Shown here in pieces: positions 13,579-16,444 of a DNA stretch of 16,444 nucleotides; the stretch's first letter is position 1, and every line of letters starts with the position of its first letter. This DNA comes from a bacterium (GTDB lineage: Bacteria; CAIJMQ01; JAADFP01). Position numbers and translations under genes: made by a program. The stretch covers positions 1 to 16,444 of the forward strand of contig JALUVB010000160.1 in the NCBI GenBank assembly GCA_027021085.1, read 5' to 3'. The notes under the pieces were generated by a model that saw only the letters and a program-made list of their open reading frames with translations, did not search any database and was not told the origin of the DNA.

Positions 13579-14278
13579 TATTCATGGCAACTTAGAGGCT
13601 CTGGAAACTATGCTCAAGTTCATGCGCAGGGAAGGCGTGGATAAATACCTCTTCCTGGGCGATATTGTGGGGTATGGTGCAGACCCCGGGGAGTGCATAG
13701 AGATAGTGAGCAATTTGCCGGGTGAAGGAGTGGCGGGAAATCATGACTGGGGAGTATTGGGATTAACTCCCCTGGAATATTTCAACAATTCTGCCGTTAA
13801 AGCAGTGGAATGGACCAGGGAGGTGCTTACAGATACTCAGTTGGGATTCCTGGAAAAACTTCCTCTGGTAGTGGAGAGAGAAGATTTTACCCTGGTGCAT
13901 GCTACACTGGAAATGCCGGAGGAATGGCGTTACATATATTCCACTTACGAAGCGCATCGGAACATAGAAATGATGAAAAGCCCGGTTTGTTTCTGTGGGC
14001 ATACCCATATGCCTATTTACTTTGTGGAAAATAAACATATTACTTTTGGCAAAGAGGAAATTATTGAACTGCAAGAAAAACATAAATACCTGGTAAATGT
14101 GGGAAGCGTGGGACAGCCGAGAGACAATGACTCCCGTGCCTGCGGGGTTATTTACGATACAGAAAAGGGAAGAATAGAGTATATTCGCCAGGAGTACGAT
14201 ATTTCCCGTGCCCAGGAGAAGATATGGAAGGCAGGCTTACCTGAATTTCTGGGGACGAGATTGCAATACGGGGAGTGA
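13556..14278 (+). CDS. Metallophosphoesterase, calcineurin-like superfamily (Metallophos_2)
   Basis: Two-metal phosphohydrolase of 240 residues with the complete signature: D8-x-H10 (SDIHGN), GDIVGYGAD at 35-43, GNHD at 61-64, H115 (LVHATLE), and GHTHMP at 148-153. It resembles YfcE-like and ApaH-like single-domain phosphoesterases; substrate unknown. The ATG at 13556 is preferred over an in-frame TTG at 13550, because GGAGG at 13542-13546 gives 9-nt spacing and the protein then starts directly at the first beta strand (MRYGVISD). It lies inside the rfaE1 3' end (23-bp overlap), so coupled expression with the heptose kinase is likely. A role in the heptose pathway is inference only. Last gene of the operon from 8378. 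Confidence 0.9.
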   Translation: MRYGVISDIHGNLEALETMLKFMRREGVDKYLFLGDIVGYGADPGECIEIVSNLPGEGVAGNHDWGVLGLTPLEYFNNSAVKAVEWTREVLTDTQLGFLEKLPLVVEREDFTLVHATLEMPEEWRYIYSTYEAHRNIEMMKSPVCFCGHTHMPIYFVENKHITFGKEEIIELQEKHKYLVNVGSVGQPRDNDSRACGVIYDTEKGRIEYIRQEYDISRAQEKIWKAGLPEFLGTRLQYGE

Positions 14279-14299
14279 TTTCAGGGGTATAGCAGAGCT

Positions 14300-14318
14300 G
14301 AGATGCCATCTCCTTTTT
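14300..14318 (+). terminator. Weak candidate terminator after the phosphoesterase gene
   Basis: A short stem gagat-gcc-atctc followed by ctttttc. Position is right for ending the operon, but the stem is only 5 bp with a 3-nt loop, so support is thin. Confidence 0.25.
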
Positions 14319-14359
14319 CATGATTATTGCATCCCCCAAATCCGCCAGGTAAATTTGTG

Positions 14360-14365
14360 TATAAT
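14360..14365 (+). promoter_or_regulatory. Putative -10 box (TATAAT) for folE
   Basis: A perfect TATAAT 35 nt before the folE ATG; the -35 position is not well conserved. Unlike the other candidate promoters here, it leaves room for a leader with GGGAG (14388-14392), 8 nt from the ATG. Confidence 0.55.
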
Positions 14366-14400
14366 ATAGAAGTCAGGATAAGTTAATGGGAGAAACATAA

Positions 14401-14958
14401 ATGGACAAAGAAAAAATAAAAAAAATTATCAGGGAGTTGCTCTCTGCCTTAGGTGAAGACCCGGACAGAGAAGGATTAAAAGAGACACCGGATAGAGTGG
14501 CACGCATGTACGAAGAGATACTTTCCGGTTATAAGGAAAATGCCGGTAAATTACTGAAAGTCCTGAAGGGGGAAAATTTTGACGAGATAGTCTTGGTTAA
14601 AGATATCCCGTTTTACTCTGTTTGCGAGCATCACCTTCTCCCCTTTCACGGCCGGGCTAATGTAGGATATATCCCGCAGGATAACAGGATAACGGGAATA
14701 AGCAAGATGGTAAGAGTGGTAGAGGCATTTTCTAAAAGATTGCAGGTACAGGAGAGGTTAACCACCCAGATAGCAGAGGCAGTGGAAAAATCCATTCGTC
14801 CTAAAGGGGTGATTGTAGTTATAGAGGCCGAGCATCTCTGTATGACCATGCGGGGGGTAAAAAAACCGGGCAGCAAGGTGAGAACTTCCGTGGTAAGGGG
14901 AATATTTAGAGAAAACGAGAAAACACGCCTGGAAGCCTTAAAATTAATCGGGGTTTAA
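14401..14958 (+). CDS. folE: GTP cyclohydrolase I
   Basis: Converts GTP to 7,8-dihydroneopterin triphosphate, the first step towards tetrahydrofolate and other pterins; cytoplasmic homodecamer. The 185 residues are full length. Zinc ligands are C75 and H78 (SVCEHHLLPFHG) and C147 (EHLCMTMRGV). TPDRVARMYEEI at 29-40, ISKMVRVVEAFSKRLQVQERLT at about 100-121 (split: GISKMVRVV then FSKRLQVQERLT) and the N-terminal regulatory helix are standard. The ATG at 14401 has GGGAG upstream and a TATAAT box. Sixteen bases separate it from the epimerase gene. The folate link to the cyclohydrolase two genes downstream fits a C1-metabolism context. Confidence 0.97.
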   Translation: MDKEKIKKIIRELLSALGEDPDREGLKETPDRVARMYEEILSGYKENAGKLLKVLKGENFDEIVLVKDIPFYSVCEHHLLPFHGRANVGYIPQDNRITGISKMVRVVEAFSKRLQVQERLTTQIAEAVEKSIRPKGVIVVIEAEHLCMTMRGVKKPGSKVRTSVVRGIFRENEKTRLEALKLIGV

Positions 14959-14974
14959 AAAAAGGAGTTTGCTA

Positions 14975-15940
14975 ATGGAAGTATTTGATAAACTTAAAGG
15001 GAAAAATGTCCTGGTAACAGGAGGCGCGGGGTTTATCGGTTCACATATTGCCGAGAAGTTAGTGAGTATCGGGGCAAAGGTGAAAATCCTGGATAATTTC
15101 TTTGCCGGAAAGCTGGAAAACATAGAAGGATTCAGGGACAGAGTGGAACTAATAGAGGGAGATATAACCGATCTCTCCATAGTTTACAAAGTAATGGAAG
15201 GAGTGGACTATGTCTCCCACCAGGCAGCCCTGAGGTCTGCCCCCAAATCAGTGGGGTTGCCGCTCTCCTATACCAGGGTCAATGTAGAGGGCACAATTAA
15301 CGTGCTTATCGCGGCGCAGGAAAAGGGAGTAAAAAGGGTGGTTTATGCTTCTTCTTCCTCGGTTTACGGTGACAATCTCCAGCTTCCCCAGAAGGAAGAG
15401 CATTTTCCTTCTCCCTTGACTCCCTATGCTACCTCCAAGCTGGCAGGGGAATTTTACTGCAAGATGTTCAGCAAGACCTACGGTTTGTCCACGGTTTCGC
15501 TTAGATACTTCAACGTGTTTGGTCCACGCCAGTCCCTGGAGTCTCAATATGCGGTGGTAATTCCCAAGTTCATCAAATGTATCCTGGACAAGGAGCCTCC
15601 CCCTATCAACGGGGATGGGAAGCAGTCGCGTGATTTTACTTATATTGATAATGTTGTCCAGGTGAACCTTCTGGCCTTGCTGCGGGAAGGTGTAGATGGA
15701 GAAGTTTTCAATACCGGTGAAGGAAAAACAATCTCCATTCTGCAACTGGTGGATGACCTTTCCCGGATAGCCGGAAGAGAGGTGAAGCCAGTGTTTACTC
15801 CTCCGCGGCCGGGAGATCCTCCCTATACCATGGCGGATATTGCAAAGGTATCTTCTCTGCTGGGGTACAAGCCCCTGGTTTCCTTCAGGGAAGGGCTGGA
15901 GAGGACGTTTGCCTGGTTCAAAAACTATTTCGCCGTATAA
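14975..15940 (+). CDS. NAD-dependent sugar-nucleotide epimerase, extended SDR (WbpP/TviC-like)
   Basis: Predicted UDP-N-acetylglucosamine/UDP-glucose 4-epimerase or related enzyme for polysaccharide precursors. The 321 residues show the NAD motif TGGAGFIGSH at 15-24, an Asp-ending strand (ILDNF) at 38-42, HQAALRSAPKSV at 82-93, SSSSVYG at 126-132 and the catalytic pair Y151-x3-K155. RYFNVFGPRQ and GDGKQSRDFTYIDN lie further on and are typical of the WbpP/TviC/GalE group. Exact substrate cannot be fixed. The ATG at 14975 is chosen over the TTG at 14969, because AAAGGAG at 14961-14967 then has 7-nt spacing. It may share the folE transcript. Confidence 0.9.
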   Translation: MEVFDKLKGKNVLVTGGAGFIGSHIAEKLVSIGAKVKILDNFFAGKLENIEGFRDRVELIEGDITDLSIVYKVMEGVDYVSHQAALRSAPKSVGLPLSYTRVNVEGTINVLIAAQEKGVKRVVYASSSSVYGDNLQLPQKEEHFPSPLTPYATSKLAGEFYCKMFSKTYGLSTVSLRYFNVFGPRQSLESQYAVVIPKFIKCILDKEPPPINGDGKQSRDFTYIDNVVQVNLLALLREGVDGEVFNTGEGKTISILQLVDDLSRIAGREVKPVFTPPRPGDPPYTMADIAKVSSLLGYKPLVSFREGLERTFAWFKNYFAV

Positions 15941-15947
15941 GAAACGG

Positions 15948-16444
15948 ATGGAATACGCTGAATTACTCAGACCTTACCTGGAAGACCTTGCTTCTGGAAA
16001 ACCTGCTCCCGGGGGTGGGAGCGCTGCTGCATTAGTGGGAGCGCTGGCTGCCTCGCTTGTCTGCATGGTGGCAAATTTTACCGTGGGAAAAGAGAAGTAT
16101 CGCGAGTTTGAAGAAGAGGCAAGGGATGTTCTCCGGGAGGCAGAGGAAATAAAATATGCCTTGCTGCGACTGGCAGACGAAGATGTAAAGGCTTACCAAT
16201 CCTATGTGCAGGCCAGGAGTCTTCCTAAAAATACTGCCGGGGAAAAGGAAGAGAGGAAACAAGCCATAGGCAAAGCAATACTGAGAGCTACGCAGGTGCC
16301 TTTGCATGTTATGGAAAAGAGCCTCAGGATCCTGGAGTTGAATAAAGCTCTTCTGGGCAGAAGCAACCCCTACCTGGTAAGCGACATAGGAGTCTCTGCG
16401 GAATTTGCCCATGCTTCGCTGAATTCTGCCTGCTTTAACGTGCA
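15948..16444 (+). CDS. fchA: Cyclodeaminase/cyclohydrolase family protein (FTCD_C; FchA-like), 3' truncated by window
   Basis: Reads open from the ATG at 15948 to the window end (about 165 codons of an expected 200-210). The start PAPGGGSAAALVGALAASL (about residues 23-41), followed by MVANFTVGKEKY, is the hallmark of the formimino-THF cyclodeaminase/methenyl-THF cyclohydrolase fold. ADEDVKAYQSYVQARSLPK and NPYLVSDIGVSAEFAHA are further conserved segments. Stand-alone members interconvert methenyl- and formyl-THF (FchA, as in acetogens and purine fermenters) or deaminate formimino-THF; sequence alone does not decide. The start lies 7 nt after the epimerase stop, with only a weak purine stretch upstream. 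A folD or formate-THF ligase gene just downstream would support a C1 role. Confidence 0.9.
   Translation, partial: MEYAELLRPYLEDLASGKPAPGGGSAAALVGALAASLVCMVANFTVGKEKYREFEEEARDVLREAEEIKYALLRLADEDVKAYQSYVQARSLPKNTAGEKEERKQAIGKAILRATQVPLHVMEKSLRILELNKALLGRSNPYLVSDIGVSAEFAHASLNSACFNV

Noticed and set aside
15248-15745. Minus-strand 165-codon frame opposite the epimerase gene
   Set aside because: Antisense shadow; the plus-strand frame has all SDR motifs.
16032-16412. Minus-strand 126-codon frame near the window end
   Set aside because: Lies opposite the FchA-like gene, whose plus-strand frame from 15948 is open to the end and carries family motifs.

Overview
The window is bacterial chromosomal DNA of moderate GC content, with no phage, transposase, tRNA, rRNA or CRISPR signal. 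It suggests a Gram-negative anaerobe. A heptose-7-phosphate kinase (RfaE1) points to LPS-type heptose synthesis, and a VorBAC-type 2-oxoacid:ferredoxin oxidoreductase, a membrane ion-pumping pyrophosphatase and a respiratory-type PyrK/PyrD pair point to low-potential anaerobic energy metabolism. The BatA-like protein, the large PMT-like glycosyltransferase and long intergenic regions of degenerate 7-bp repeats resemble candidate phyla such as Omnitrophota. That placement is an impression from gene content, not a demonstrated assignment.

Layout. (1) 1-2115, plus strand: the C-terminal part of a K+-dependent-type membrane pyrophosphatase (hppA), then undecaprenyl-diphosphatase (uppP/bacA, TTG start). 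(2) 2112-2508: a non-coding repeat region with two copies of a composite heptamer array and a palindromic element, ending in a -10 box. (3) 2509-4284, plus: a Na+/phosphate cotransporter and a separate PhoU-like protein, coupled by a Shine-Dalgarno that overlaps the stop codon. (4) 8005-4242, minus: a four-gene operon of BatA-like membrane VWA protein, 57-residue lipoprotein, pyrK and pyrD; its 3' end overlaps the PhoU-like gene tail to tail by 43 bp. (5) 8006-8377: a second repeat region, with a third copy of the composite array, between divergent promoters. (6) 8378-14278, plus: six tightly packed genes, namely a GT-C glycosyltransferase, vorB, vorA, vorC, rfaE1 and a metallophosphoesterase. 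(7) 14401-16444, plus: folE with its own promoter, a WbpP/TviC-like sugar-nucleotide epimerase, and the start of a cyclodeaminase/methenyl-THF cyclohydrolase gene (fchA type) that runs off the window.

How the genes fit together: envelope and polysaccharide building (bacA, glycosyltransferase, rfaE1, epimerase, BatA-like protein) is interleaved with energy and C1 metabolism (hppA, vor, fchA, folE), phosphate uptake, and pyrimidine synthesis. PyrK and Vor both handle electrons at the NAD/ferredoxin level. The pyrophosphatase would recover energy from PPi. No clear new defence or mobile system is visible. The most unusual structure is the composite 7-bp-period repeat, three copies in the same orientation. 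The most testable gene-level idea is that the phosphoesterase overlapping rfaE1 acts in the heptose pathway.
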